This document shows, one piece after another, positions 40,401-53,439 of a stretch of DNA of 64,000 bases. How positions within the stretch are numbered: position 1 is the stretch's first letter; each line of letters begins with the position of its first letter. Under the pieces are notes generated by a model. It ran no database searches. It was not told the origin of the DNA and saw only the letters and a list, made by a program, of their open reading frames with translations. A program made the position numbers and the translations under genes. Source of the stretch: Volvox africanus (lineage: Eukaryota > Chlorophyta > Chlorophyceae > Chlamydomonadales > Volvocaceae); NCBI GenBank assembly GCA_030268105.1, contig BSDZ01000025.1, positions 1,240,001-1,304,000 on the forward strand, in the 5' to 3' direction.

Positions 40401-41710
40401 ACATCGATACCGGCAAAAAAACCGTAAAAGTAGTTATTTACATGGCTGTGGATTACCCGGCATATGGCTTGATAAGTTTAGCTGAGGTTTCTGCAAAATT
40501 TAGTAGCCTGAAAATTTGCTCCTATACAGGCTTGGCCTGATTCTGCGCCCGCGTTACTTACTATAATATCGCAGAAGTCGTTACAAACTTATGCTACATG
40601 CATATCACAACACCGGCGCAGTCTATTATGATGGTGTCTTGACAACACCGTCTGTACGGCGGTCAGCACGGTTGTAACATGGGCTGACTGCTTCACGTTT
40701 CATTGGATGACATCTGCTCTGTTTGAAGTCACAGCGACACGTCTTCAAAATAGGTAGACAGGTTGACCACACTTAACGAAAGGTGGACCATCCACAAAAG
40801 TATGGCCGCGAACCGGGTGATCTGTTTCCCATCGGTCGTTCTGCCCCCAGATTGTTCCTGCGGTTTTGGCCTCCAGAAGCCACCCGGAGAAGGCCCACTC
40901 ATGACTCCACCAAACTTATAAGACAGCCCCTCCAATGTTTGTATGTTGCAGTATCGGACCATGCTTACGAGTCCACCTTAGCAGCGCTATCACGCATAGT
41001 CCAATCATATAGCGCAAACAAACCGGATGATGTGGTTCCTGACCAACGTTCTCTCGCAGCCACACACGAAGATAAATAACCGAATCAAACATCTTGGCGA
41101 ATCTGGCCAAATCGTCTCTTTCGAAGCGTTCAATGCGAGCACATCTTTAAATGGTCACGGTCACGGTCACGGTCCTCTCAGCCCGTCACCTCCTGCTCTC
41201 TTTCCAATCAGCCTAACAATCGCCCGCCCAGTTGTGTTTTACAGTATTGGCAATCTTCCCTCCTGTTCCCTCGTCTCTATCAGTCGCCCCCACACTGGCG
41301 AACCGCCACCCAATCGCATGTATCACATCCCCAAGCTTACCTACTCCAACGAACCACCCTTCTCCAGGAGGGTCCCACACATTCCTGCCCATCCAATCTC
41401 ATCGATTAGCCCAATCCTTGAGCCAAGCAACACCAATCCAGTACAACGCAACCTAGCTCCTCTCCCCTAGCAACCCCCTAGCCCACCCTCTCGCACACCA
41501 ACTCCCCGTCATCACGCCCATAAACAAGCATATAACGGTCAGAGACGCACGCATTAAGGTTTGAGTTGGGTTCTTCAGCAGTTTGACATCCGAAAAGACA
41601 GCAAACACAGCTGCTGCTACAGAAAGCCCCGCATGTGGGGAGCTGCGGTCAAAAGGACGGCGACCCAATTAAACTATCAATAGGTACCGCAGCGCCGAGC
41701 GCCCCGCAGG
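37437..41710. other. Intergenic region without recognised host gene
   Basis: No conserved coding frame found over 4.3 kb. 37950-38300 is AT-rich. An AT-rich patch at about 39960-40560 is listed separately. TTACA (TGTAA on the minus strand) at 41239-41243 could be the poly(A) signal of the gene ending at 41711. Confidence 0.4.
40055..40130 (+). pseudogene. IS transposase-like fragment in AT-rich patch
   Basis: The frame contains VQILSTNGICERLHKTMK and a stop. This resembles the SPQTNGICERFHKT motif around the catalytic Glu of IS3/IS481 integrase-type transposases common in bacteria. The surrounding 39960-40560 is AT-rich and has other short Lys/Asn-rich frames (for example GEIVVVKPLNDASAAKNN). 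Confidence 0.45.
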
Positions 41711-44700
41711 CTACAGGAAGGGACTGCGCAGCCCGGCCGCTGCTACCACTTCCCTCAACCCTCGCACTGCAGCCCGGGCCGCAGCAATGTGAGGCTCGTC
41801 GGGCTCCACGTCCAGGATCTGCGCCGGTTGGCCATTCCCACCCAGGCGGCTGATGACAAGGTTGGCAGCGGAGAGTCCGGTCACATAGGCACGCTCTTGA
41901 GACAGCCCGTTGGCGCCATGTGGTACGCCCTTGACCCAATCACCTGCAGGTGGGCAGAGGTAGGTGCGAGTAGGCAGGCATACCGGGGTGGCTGTATGAG
42001 AACGTTATGTGACCACACAAGCTGACTATCTATGTTGAGGGTTTGGTTATCATTATACCCTCCGTCCAAAAACCCGTCCATCCACGCAAACCACTACTAC
42101 TGGTGCTTCATCTGCAGGTGCGCCTACAGGCTTGACGTAGTGCCGGGGGCTGCAAGTCGGGCTATCGATGAATTGAGCGTGTTCTGATCAAATTCGACAG
42201 TATTGCTCGCGCCAATAGTTTTGACTAGAGATTAGATTGGAGGCATGTTATGGCAACTGGGACCAGATGACGGAGGCTGAAACGAGGGGGTCGTCAGGGT
42301 AAGGAGGTCAGCGTGGCGGTGAGGCCCGTTGCTCGCCGCGACCTTCTGTGGGGACTGTAGCTCATCCTCCCTGTTATTATACCGCCGCTGCAGGCCAGTG
42401 TTCACTACCGCGTATCACTCACAGCATCAAACCGACTAACGGCAACGAACGATAACATAATCACCAGTCCTCGTGTACCTTCCCACGCTCCCAGAGGCGC
42501 ATCCCAACACCCCCACTATCACCACTACCACCCACCGGCCATGAAAACGTTGGGTATGGTTGTGGCTTGGAAGGGACGGTGTTGATAGGATCCCGGGCTG
42601 AAGTGGGTCACAGCCTTAGGGAAGCGAAGGACGACACTGTCTGTAACTTTAGCGCCTGCAGCGGGAGCAGCAAAAACAGCATCAGAGCACTAACAAGCGC
42701 GGTACTAGCGACAGCAACAGAAGTCACAGCAAGCACAGGGCCTATGGGAGTGAGTCAGATACACCGGAACTTAGTGGTCCTCGTGGAGAGTCTAACGGAG
42801 GCAAACGGAGTGAGGGTCATAATCTGCGTCAGCCGAGGGTGTCACGAAGTTTCCGGTTGTATCAGACCACACCAGCGGTTCCGGTGTAGGGGGGGAAGAG
42901 AACGGATGCATCCATAAACTTGTGAAGGGATGAAACGGAGAACAAATTCGCAAACCATTTTCTCCTTCCTGATCCACACGATGCATCCAGTAAGACCACA
43001 CTGTTCAGATGCATAGTCTCACTTCTATCAATCAGACATCATCCACGTCCCCCGCCAATCTCCCGCTGCGCAACCCATCCAGCCATGGCGCAAATCCGGG
43101 CACGCAGCTCACCATTAAACCCCGGCTCGCACGTCGCCACGTGAGACACCACTCGGTCCACAATCTCCTGGTCGCTTAGAGGCAAGAGGCTGTTGGCATG
43201 GTAGAAGTCGGCGGAGATGACGGTGCCCGGCTCATTTTGGTACTCGTCCTTAGCGAATGGGGAGGGAGAGGAGAGAGGCAAACATGGCAGTCTCAAAGGA
43301 AGGGCAGAAGAGGCGTCAGGCAAAAGATCACCGCCCCGATGCAATAGCAGCGTAGCCACTCTGCCATCCGAGAAGCAAGTGAAAGGATCATGAAGCATGT
43401 TAGTAGGAACGATGCAGGGGGGACAGAGGGAGCAGGTCTGTGGCACTCCTCTCTCATCCATTCCTCTTATCAACATCACTAAGAAGGTTTGTTGTCGAAC
43501 CGCGTGTCAAGTACCCGATAAGATACTCGATACCTGCAGGTCGTTGAGGTTGAAGAAGGTGGCCCCCGCTGTGGTTTCAAAGCCAGACAGCACATTGGCG
43601 GGGTAGCGGGTGGCCACTCGGCGGTCGAACCAGATCCGGGTGGCAATCACATCCAGAGATCGCAACTCCATGATGGACCGGAAGTCTGGCTGCAGGACGA
43701 AGGGGCAGCACGCGAGTGTGCAGGAGTGGGGGGCGTGGAAGGGAAGGCCTAAGCACGCGAAAACTGTAGCTGACGGCCCCAACGCTGTTAAGTACAAACC
43801 AAAAACCAAGTATTCTTGAGTCTGGGGAAAGTCTGGGGGAAGGGGGCCCGGGTGCGCAGGAGTGTGATGCGAATATGGAACCGGAGACCCGATGAGGTCG
43901 ATGCGAGAAACGTTGCAGAGCCACGGAGGAAGGGACCCATGAGGTTATCACCGAGCCCGAGTGGTAAGGAAGGGAACCAGAAGGGGTCAATGGTGAAAGA
44001 TGACCCCTCCGAGGAGAGAGTGAAGAGTGAGTAGAGGGAGGATGACTGTAAGGATGACAGGAGAAGATGAGACCCTGGCACAGAGACTGGAGGCGAGAGT
44101 GGAGGGCGGAAGAAGGGGCTGTTGGGAATACGGCGGGATCCGAAGAGGGGGATCATAGATACGAAGGGGTCGAGGGGTTCCGTTGAAACAAGGGATACAC
44201 GAACTGACAAGCCATGTCGACCTTCCTGTGAGATTCGGCTAGGGGTCAGGAATGGGAGTGGGAGTAGGGACAAAAAGGATCTAGGTCGTAGAGGGGAAAT
44301 AAAGGACGTGCAACAGCCACGAGCAAGTGGGGCTCAGAATGAAAGTGCTAACAAGACTGTGTGTAATGTGCAAAAGGGACGAGCAAAAGACACGGAGGCC
44401 GGTCAGCAAACACGAAGTATTACGTAGTACCGCACAATTTCCATACCTGCTTAGCCAGAGCGGGATTGGCGGACACCAGCTTCTGCATGCCGCTGATGCC
44501 AACCGCAAACACCACCGCATCAGTTGGGTAGCTGGCAATCTCACCTGCCCGTCGTAAGTTTCGTGCGGGCCGGAAGGGAGCGCTGAGATGGTGAGGTGGT
44601 GACCAATCAAAGTACGGCATTAAAATTAAGGAAACCAAACCTTTAGGTGTTTTCCGGTCCGTGAGCCTCCTGGCTTGTTTCGGGCCTTACGCGGTCGCAA

Positions 44701-47700
44701 ACTCGTATCATCATTATGATTATGATAATCATAATCAGGTACACCGGACAGGACGGGGAGCCAGACAATGATAAATGTCAAAGACAACGCAAAAGAATAC
44801 AAATAACCGTAGGGAATTTGGAAACCACCGAGATGGGATGGTGATTGTGTCGGTCCAGCAGAGCGACAGCAACGCCCAAGCACGTGTATCGGAGCCATGT
44901 ACGAAACCCTAAGTGAAATCCCGAGCGCACATCAGCTCGACACGGGGCAACGGGAGCCGGAGGATATGCAGCATTTGGCTACAGGAAGCTCCCCTTTTCG
45001 CAAAGTCCATATTGAACAATCCACTCTTCCTCTCCATCTCCCTCTCTCCCCCCCTCACTCTCCTTCCCCCCCCCTTCCCTCGCGCCCCCCTTCCCTCGCG
45101 CCCCCCTTCTTTCTCTCTCCCCTTTTTTCTCTCCCTCTCCCTCTCCCTCTCCCTCTCCCTCTCCCTCTCCCTCTCCCTCTCCCTCTCCCTCTCCCTCTCC
45201 CTCTCCCTCTCCCTCTCCCTCTCCCTCTCCCTCTCCCTCTCCCTCTCCCTCTCCCTCTCCCTCTCCCTCTCCCTCTCCCTCTCCCTCTCCCTCTCCCTCT
45301 CCCTCTCCCTCTCCCTCTCCCTCTCCCTCTCCCTCTCCCTCTCCCTCTCCCTCTCCCTCTCCCTCTCCCTCTCCCTCTCCCTCTCCCTCTCCCTCTCCCT
45401 CTCCCTCTCCCTCTCCCTCTCCCTCTCAGTGCGCCTTCGTTGATACAGAGTACCTGTGCTCCGGTCCACTGCCTCCACGCTGGACACCTCTCCGGTAGCG
45501 GAGTCCAATGTGAGTCCCGTCACCAGCCGGTTGCCCAGGACCCGACCACCTGGCCCCCCCGGGGTGAGCGCGACAGTGGCAAACGAAGGAAACGTCTAGG
45601 ACCCAGCGTGAGGCGTTTTGGAATTTGCGAGGGAGCGTAAGGCGAACGTCCACAACAGATGTGCTGGGATGGGAATGAAGCCAAAAAAGCATTTGTGCGC
45701 TGCAGAGTGCACTGCCAGTGGAGGAGAGGACAAGAAGTCGATAGCTTGATAATGGAAAGGGTCTCTCTCCGGGTCCCGGCATGTCCTGGCACACTGGCAC
45801 AGACAGGGGATGAAAGACCTGTTTCCACCAGAACTCTGATTAAGAACGTGTCATGTTGGAGGGCAGCTCGAAATAATGAGGACGCGGCCGAGGAGAACAG
45901 ATCAGAGAGCCATAACGTGATCTTCATTCAACTAACAGTGACACAATCACACTGTGTCACTGTGTCACACCCGCCCACATCAGCCCCAACCCCATCCGCC
46001 CCATCTGTGCCCCACCCGCCCCTTCTGTGCCCCACCTGCTGTCCGGATTTTCTCCACCAGCGGCTGAAAGATGAGTTCCGCAGTGGAGCCGCGGGGCCAG
46101 CACACATCGAAGTCGTTTTGGTGGGCAAGCGCGTAGAAGTACAACGTCTCCAGTACAGCTGCGGCGCTGAGGTCCTGTCGCAGTCGCATAATGGTGACAG
46201 GTGACCCTCATATGGACCCAGCCACAGGAACCCATGCGCGAAGGAAAGACATTGGAAGAGGCGGGACAGCGGGGGAGAGCACATGCCGGTGAGGGGCCGG
46301 CCAGACGCGGCAATCCAACCCAGGGAGAACCGTTGATTTGCGTCGTTGATATCATTCGCATCACAAAATTATACCGCATTGAAGACCTTTACACCTTATC
46401 AGCGGACAGTGCATGCAGACATGCGCGTACATAATGCGTAAATCGGACATGCATGCATTACTTGCATGCACACACGCCCGCACACACCGAATGTACCTGA
46501 AGAAGCACTGGTATGCCTAGCTTCCATAATCTCAGCTTTACGTCACGATCAACTCGATCCCGCACCGCCACAACCGCAGCATATGGCTCTATGGCCCATG
46601 CGGCCGTCTCCACACTTTGCTCTGCACCCAGCACGGCAGGCCCTTTGGCTCTCCAGCCACCCACCCCTTCCGCCCGCTAGGAAATATCGGCCGCCCTCTC
46701 CTTCCCCTTCCCCTTCCCCTTCCCCTTCCGTGCTGACATTTGGTCACCACGGCACGTGTCCCCCCCCCCACATCCTCGTCCTCAGCTTCTTTTGTTAATT
46801 GTTCTTAGGTTTTATGGTAACTGGCATACCCAGACGTACGCGGTTATCGCACCCACCCCGTTTTGCTTCTCACCTCAGGCGGTGCAAACAGCCCGACCAG
46901 CAGAGTGGGTCTGAGAAACTCATTGTAGCAACGAGTGCTAACACCGCACTGCCGGAACAGCTCATACGCACTCATCTTATCATACTGCTCGAAGCGTTCC
47001 TCGCTGCGTTAGTGTGCACACGGGTGTACCGTACCGGGGCACGATTTGTCGATCAGACAGCAACACATCATGATGCAGCTCCAAGTGCCATAACAATCAT
47101 TTAAAATATAAAGATACACAAGCTGAGCCAAAAACTGATGTGAGCCGTATTGCATTCATATCTCAAGCGCCTTGTGCAGGGGAGGGACTTGTGTACACAT
47201 AAGCGCGCGCCTTTGCCGTACAAGAATGATCGACGCGCGCATTTGCGCACCTATGTATGTGGGAAAGAAGAAAGAAGCGATGCGGCGAGAGAGAGCCTGC
47301 TTGGGGCGCTTTTCTTTTTAACAATTGCTTAGTTGGGAGGGTAACGTATTTAGGTGCAGATGAAAGGGAAAGAAATTTCCCTTTTAATTCTTTTTCGGTG
47401 TATCGGTGTGTACATACTGCCTTTGGGAATAAGAGGATGTTTCCCTACCCCCCCGACCGCCTCCAGGAGATTTGGGGCCCCGGCGCGTTACCTCATTGAC
47501 GGCGTCCCCGTGTATTTTACCACTATTTTACCACTCGCACGGCACCGTACTGACTGGGGAAGCCACCACAATGGTGAGTGAAACTCATTTGGAAACATCC
47601 GTACCTGGACACGTAATCTGCCAGGGTTGCTAGGAACGGCAGCATGGTGAGTCTATCCTCCAACGGTAGTGCCCAGTACAAGGGAAAGGTATACACAAAC

Positions 47701-49421
47701 TGCAGCAACGATGGGCGATATCGTGACACGACCATACGCACATTCATGAGATGGGTCCATTAGGGTGGAGGAAAGGGCAAAATACATTAATAAAGACAGA
47801 GCAAAGACATCGGAGCACGCAAGATGATATGCCGCGAAAGATGGGAAAGGACGGATAAAGAGTTAACGCAGCCATTGATTGAGCAAAGGGATGCACTGCT
47901 TGCCAGGATGGCTGAAGTGAGGAGCAAGGGGAGGAGGAGGCGAAGGGTCGGGGATGGGGAGCTAAACGCGGGCAATAATAAACGAACAAAAAAGCATCAG
48001 TACCAGCCTAGATGCACGATCCTGCTACCTTGTACGGCATGTTACTTGATGCAAAAAACAGAATGCAGTATAGCTTCCTTTTTTCCACTACAGCTTCACA
48101 ACCACATATCTTCACGTAAAGAAATACACACACACACACACAGACCGCCCCGGCCGGCCGTACCAACCTGCCCCACGAGCGTAGGCAGTCGTGGCTTCTT
48201 GCTGAAGACGGGTGCTTCTGTTACAAGTCCGCGCGGGCTCCAAAACCCGGAGGTGGTGAAGTCCGTGAGAGGCCAGGAGGGCAGCTGGAGTTCCTCAAGT
48301 AGCTTGAACGTGTTCTTGTACTGCGTCCATGTGACCACACCAGGGAGGGAAGGAGGGCGGGAGGGAAAGAGAGCGGGAGGGTAGGAGGGTGGAGCATAAT
48401 AACACGAAACTAACCAAAAACACAGAACTAAGGTACCGGGATGTCAAATCCCTGTAGAGAATGTTTCAACTCCGCGACATCTGACATCGCTCGCTTGATT
48501 TGCTTTCGTATAATCGGTCTGATCGTACTTCCGTTTTCAGCAATGAAAAATGTATTGTACGATCACAACCACACCTGAACCAGTCGCTCCCCCTCCCAGG
48601 CACTTGCCTGGTACCAGAAGCCCTTCATCCCCGCCTCTACGGCTCTCCCGCTGGCGGTACGCCACCCGCTGGACAGTCCCCCTGGGTTGGGACTGGCCTC
48701 CAAAAGGGTCACATCGTAGCCCTGCTCCGAAAGGTGTTTGGCTGCTCCGAAACCTGGCGCGAGGAGAATAATCCGAAATTTCTACCGAGTCGGACAACAG
48801 CAAGGATGGTGTAGTGCAATCGGACTAATAACAATCAAACCCGGTGCGTCATATCGGATTACCGGACAAGGTGAAGGTGAAGGTGAAGGTGAGTACAGAG
48901 GAAGATCGAGCACCGAAGACAAGTTTTGCCTTAGTCAGCGACACAGTACCTCAGCGTTGGGATGCCTTAGCTGCACTGCCGACCGCCCACCTCCTCCCAC
49001 CCGAACCAGCTCCAGACCCACCTGCCCATCCGCCGCCAACGATGACGACGCGGCGGCCCTCGGCGGCATCAGGAGTGACGACACTGCTATCGCCGTTGGC
49101 ATCTGCAGTGAATCCGTCACCTGCTGCAACCGCCATGGGTACTACTCTGCGCCTTGACGACTTGACCGCAGCACTGCATGCTGAGGCTGACAACTGGACT
49201 GACAACCGATCCAGGGAGGCACCACCGTGCAAATGGACTCGTAAAGGAGAACAACAGATCGCCGCCGTGCGACCAACACACGACGTGTTCTGAAGGCATG
49301 GGACCCTATGAAGCCTGCGGGCGCCGTGTAACGTTGGAGGGAAGACTTTGCCTGGACTAGAAATGCGAAAAGATATGGTAAATTGACTTGGGGTGGATAC
49401 GGATAACGTACGGACATGCAT
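41711..49421 (-). CDS. FAD-dependent oxidoreductase, carotenoid desaturase/isomerase-like
   Basis: Twelve exons with consistent phase (628 codons plus stop): 49421-49022, 48753-48608, 48320-48168, 47699-47605, 47003-46874, 46174-46036, 45549-45454, 44544-44447, 43689-43534, 43248-43113, 42640-42536 and 41943-41711. A Ser/Ala/Arg-rich N terminus looks like a plastid transit peptide (Met96 at 49136 is an alternative start). The dinucleotide-binding motif [17 protein letters not shown] joins across exons 1-2, then [12 protein letters not shown]. Later FAD-family signatures include [63 protein letters not shown] and [11 protein letters not shown]. The flavin would oxidise or isomerise a hydrophobic substrate, possibly a carotenoid; substrate not shown. 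One intron has a GC donor, and another holds a (CCCTCT)n array. Confidence 0.9.
45129..45427. repeat. (CCCTCT)n array, about 50 units
   Basis: Nearly uninterrupted hexanucleotide array of about 300 bp inside the intron between exons 45549-45454 and 44544-44447, beginning about 27 bases after the splice donor. The gene's sense strand is (GGGAGA)n. The Arg/Glu and Leu/Pro open frames across it are not proteins. Confidence 0.97.
46701..46728. repeat. (CTTCCC)n short array
   Basis: About five units of CTTCCC in the intron between exons 47003-46874 and 46174-46036. Confidence 0.8.
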
Positions 49422-50184
49422 AACATTTTACCGCTCCTGGTTTTTCCTCGTGATGAAGTTAATAAGGCGGTCACGTTGCGGTGCTTCTATTGCATATATT
49501 AGTTTTTTACTTGGGGAGTTAGATGATAGCAAAAAGGTGGCTGATAGACTGTGGTGCCGTTATATAAGAGCAGTTCAATCTCACGCAGCACAGCATTGGT
49601 CCTAATACGGGGAAAACAAAGGCTTCTGCTTAATACATCTGTATATATTATACTTCCTCCTTAAACTGTAGTGTCCTAAGGTCATCGCGCGAGGAGGACA
49701 CCGACTTGCCTGCTGAGCGGCATAATGATTGGGCTCCGCGACGGTTGTGTTCTAAGCAAGTATCGGAAACTAATTATGAAATTGTCCTGATCACCTAATG
49801 CTGATATACTACAACTCCCTGACCTTATAGGAAACTACTATCTTTATAAACAGCGCAGCGAACAGCCAGGGACGAAGAGCTCTTGAAGGTTGTAAATAAA
49901 TTGCCTGATACTATGTATTTTTCTCCAATATCACCAGAGGTGTCCGTCAGCGTCGCAAAGCTTGCCCCGAACAGATCCTCCTCTGTCGCCACACACTCGG
50001 GTCACCGTACCAACCGTTCCCACTTGCATTGGACACGGGAAGCTTGGAAAACTAGATGGTCTAATGGTGGCATGTTGCGTGTGATTTCAAACCTCATTTA
50101 CAATTGCAAAATCTCAGTTTAATACTTTCTGATCGACCAACTGATTACTTGTCCAGTAGCACCTTGCGACACACTTACTTTCTC
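49422..50184. promoter_or_regulatory. Candidate bidirectional promoter
   Basis: 763 bases between the divergent starts of the FAD oxidoreductase (minus) and the MTHFSD-like gene (plus). It contains AT-rich stretches (TATATATTA near 49646) and no coding frame of note. Shared control is inferred from the arrangement only. Confidence 0.4.
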
Positions 50185-53100
50185 ATGCATCATCTGCTTG
50201 CGCGAGCTCAAGCGCTGGTGCCCCTGGAGACATCCACAGCACCATCAACTTCCTACAGGACAGCTTGCACATTGATACGTGACAATCGGCTCCTCGTGCA
50301 GCGTTGTAATTTCCTTTATCGCAGCAAGCCGAAAGAACGCACCATGTTGCAGGCTGCGCAGCAACCCTTTGACGTTAACTCCTACAACACGGAGAGATTA
50401 CGATTAGACGAGCAAGTAAGGCAACGGTCGGATCCGAGCAGCTGCAGTGCAGTAAAGCATCGTAAACAGTAATGCCATTTTCGAAGGATATGCTTTGGCT
50501 CGTTAGCATTATATCTACTTTCCGCGCTTTAAGCTTCAAACGCATGGCTAGAATTCCGTAAGACGTTACCCTGACTCAACAGCAGACGAATCGACGGGCT
50601 TCCCTGGCCTCAATAATCCATTTGACGCCGCGACCTCCGTTCTGGGCCCAGCCGCCGCACCCTTTCGAATGAATAACTGGGCATTTATGGAGGGACGATC
50701 CACTCCTACCCCCTAAATGGCGGAGGACGTGCCTGAGACACAAACATATCAATCTAGTGCCCGCATCACAATATCTCAAGCCTCTTCTCAAGGGCGTGTG
50801 GTGGCGAAGCACCCATCTCAACCCCTGCCAGGCTCGTGACGGGATGCGCACGCAGTTGGCTCGTGATGAGGCTTCGGAGCGGAGCCTGCCGGGCAGTGTG
50901 GCGGGCGCGTGGAAGTGGGCCCTACGGAAGCAAATCTGGGACTTCATGGAGGCGAAAGATATCGCAAGGTGAGTGGCCCAGCTCGTGAATGTCTTGCCGG
51001 CGGCTGATGCCGCGCCGGGTTCACGAAAGGAAAGATCCAGGGCCTGCGTCTCGCAGGGGCAAGGGGCGCAGAACAAAGGTTGTCGGGGACTCGGGGTTAC
51101 GTGTATTGGAAGTTGTGCGTAAGATTGTTGGGACTAACGGGAGTACGGCCTGTGCTGGCATATCCAGAGGGCCCGTACAGATGCTGTACCGCCTGTAGGC
51201 CGGTGGGTCTGCGACAATCAGGCATCTCAATTTTTTCCAGTGACGCAGTGAAAATAGGTCCTGTGGATGCCGGAAACACTGGCGTTTTTGGAAATGCTTT
51301 TATGAAGGAGGGTTGCGGACTGGGTGGGGTGCGTGTGTATTGATAGATTGGGGAAAAGGGAGGTGAGCATTTCGCATAGGTTGTTGTGCTGTACGGCGGA
51401 TCAGGAGGACCAGAGGGGACGGGGACGACGAGGAGAAGGGTAGAGGAGGCGAATACACGACACCTTTGTAGACGGGCGTTAATAACAAAAACTACCAACT
51501 ACCAACTCGTTGTGAGTTCTGGTCCAGCTGGATGTCGACAGGTCCCTCTGGGGGGAACCAAGGTCCAGAAGGGATGGGAAAAAGGGAGTGAGAGGGTAGC
51601 CCCTCCAGCCCCCCCCAGCCCCTCCAATGGTCAGTTATAATTCCTGTGTCATCCACCACCACCTCATCAGGTTCCCGCGGCCAGTACACCACCGCATTCC
51701 CAACTTCGTCAACGCCGATATCGCCGCTCAGCGTCTGGCGGACCTCCCGGAATTCAGGTCCGCTCAGGTGGTCAAAGTCAATCCAGATACGCCACAGAAA
51801 ATGGTGAGGTGACGGCAGGTCAGTGGGCACAAAATAACAGATTAGCACAAATAACAATTGATTAGGTTTTGGGTGCCTTTCTCTGGTTGCTTATGACTGT
51901 CAACTGCCAACGACGCCTTACACTCTGAAGGATGAGCCCTCCTTGAACGGCTCTAGAACGACATCCATCGACAAGCATTGCGACAGGGTGTGCAGCTCCA
52001 TCGGCGCTGCTACACACCTGCCCCATACACCCGCCCCACCCTTTTCATCCTTACACATCTGTACCCACGTCCAGCCCCACACCCCCATCCCTTGCCTCTC
52101 CTCACCCCCACCCGCCTACCCGCCGCAACCACGTGCACCATCAGGTTCGTCAGCTGGTTCTCACCAGGGATAAGGTGCTGTTGACGCCCCAACCGAGACT
52201 GCGCACGGGTTTCTTCAGCCGCCTCAGTCGCAGCAGCTTTCCCCTAGAGGACCTGAATGAGGCGTGCACCAGCGCCGGTGAGTGAACTAGGCTCGGAAAG
52301 GGAGGACTGGGAAGGCCGATGAAAATAACTGATTGGTAAGGAGGTGGGGAAGGAGGAGGAGAAGGAGGAAGAGGAGGAGGAGGAGGGGGAGGGGAAGGAG
52401 GAGGAGCGGCCCACTGAAATCGCGGTGTTGCTCGCAGCGCCAATTCTTAAAAGCACTCGAAAGAATGCGGAAAGGGTTTCGGTACGGTGCAGTCGATGGT
52501 GCGATGAGATAGTGGCCGTCAGGACTGCGTGGGAGGGAGCCTGGAACTTCCCCCGACTGCAACTGCTGGGAGACGCTTTCTGGTTCCACAGATTGTTGAC
52601 GCTACATACACACACACACACGCACGGGGAGGGACGGATCGTAATCCGACCGTTCTGTCCACCCCTCCCTCGCACGTATAATTCCGTATGTGTTTTTTTC
52701 GTACGCAGGGGTTGCAAAGTTCGGCGAGCCGCTGTCATTGGACACCAAGATCAAGGTACGGCTACCGAAGCTGTCGGCTTTCCCTAACCGTGTGGATGCC
52801 GTACATATGCGGTTCACTGAGGGGTTCGAATGATGAAAGCAACCAGCTTGGGTGGCTGGCCGGGCTCGTTCTCGTCTCCAAGGATGGGCGAGGATGGTGC
52901 GGTGGGTTCCTCGACGAGCGGCCATCATCATGATCGCCACACGCGAATTCATGACGACACTTCTGGCCGCCCTCAGCCATTGAATCTGTCATCACAATCT
53001 TCGCTACCGCGATCTAACAAGACCACCGGCGTGGCCGTTGCTATTGCTTCTGAACCAATGGCACTGCCACTGCAGGTGGACCTGATTGTGGTGGGCAGCT

Positions 53101-53398
53101 CCTGTGTAGACCCTACCAGTGGCGCACGTCTTGGCAAGGGCGAGGTATGTGTAGGATTTCAGGACGGGGTTGGGATAAGTGATCGACGACCTTGCAGCGT
53201 GTTGTGCTGGTGTGAATAAATAGATTGAGGGCCTCCTGCCCGCGAGAGATCTAACTTTGGGACCCTTCCAGTTCATGACCCACGGATCAGAGGCAGCAAG
53301 TCAGTGAAGCGCTGATCATTAAGTGCTTTGATGTGCTTTGATGTGCGATTGCATATAATTGTTTGTTCCCCCATCTTACCCGCAGAGAAATAGTGTGA

Positions 53399-53439
<41 letters not shown>

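Noticed and set aside
44897..45640. Long Leu/Pro, Arg/Glu and Ser/Leu open frames on both strands
   Set aside because: They are read-through of the (CCCTCT)n array, which has no stop codon in any frame.
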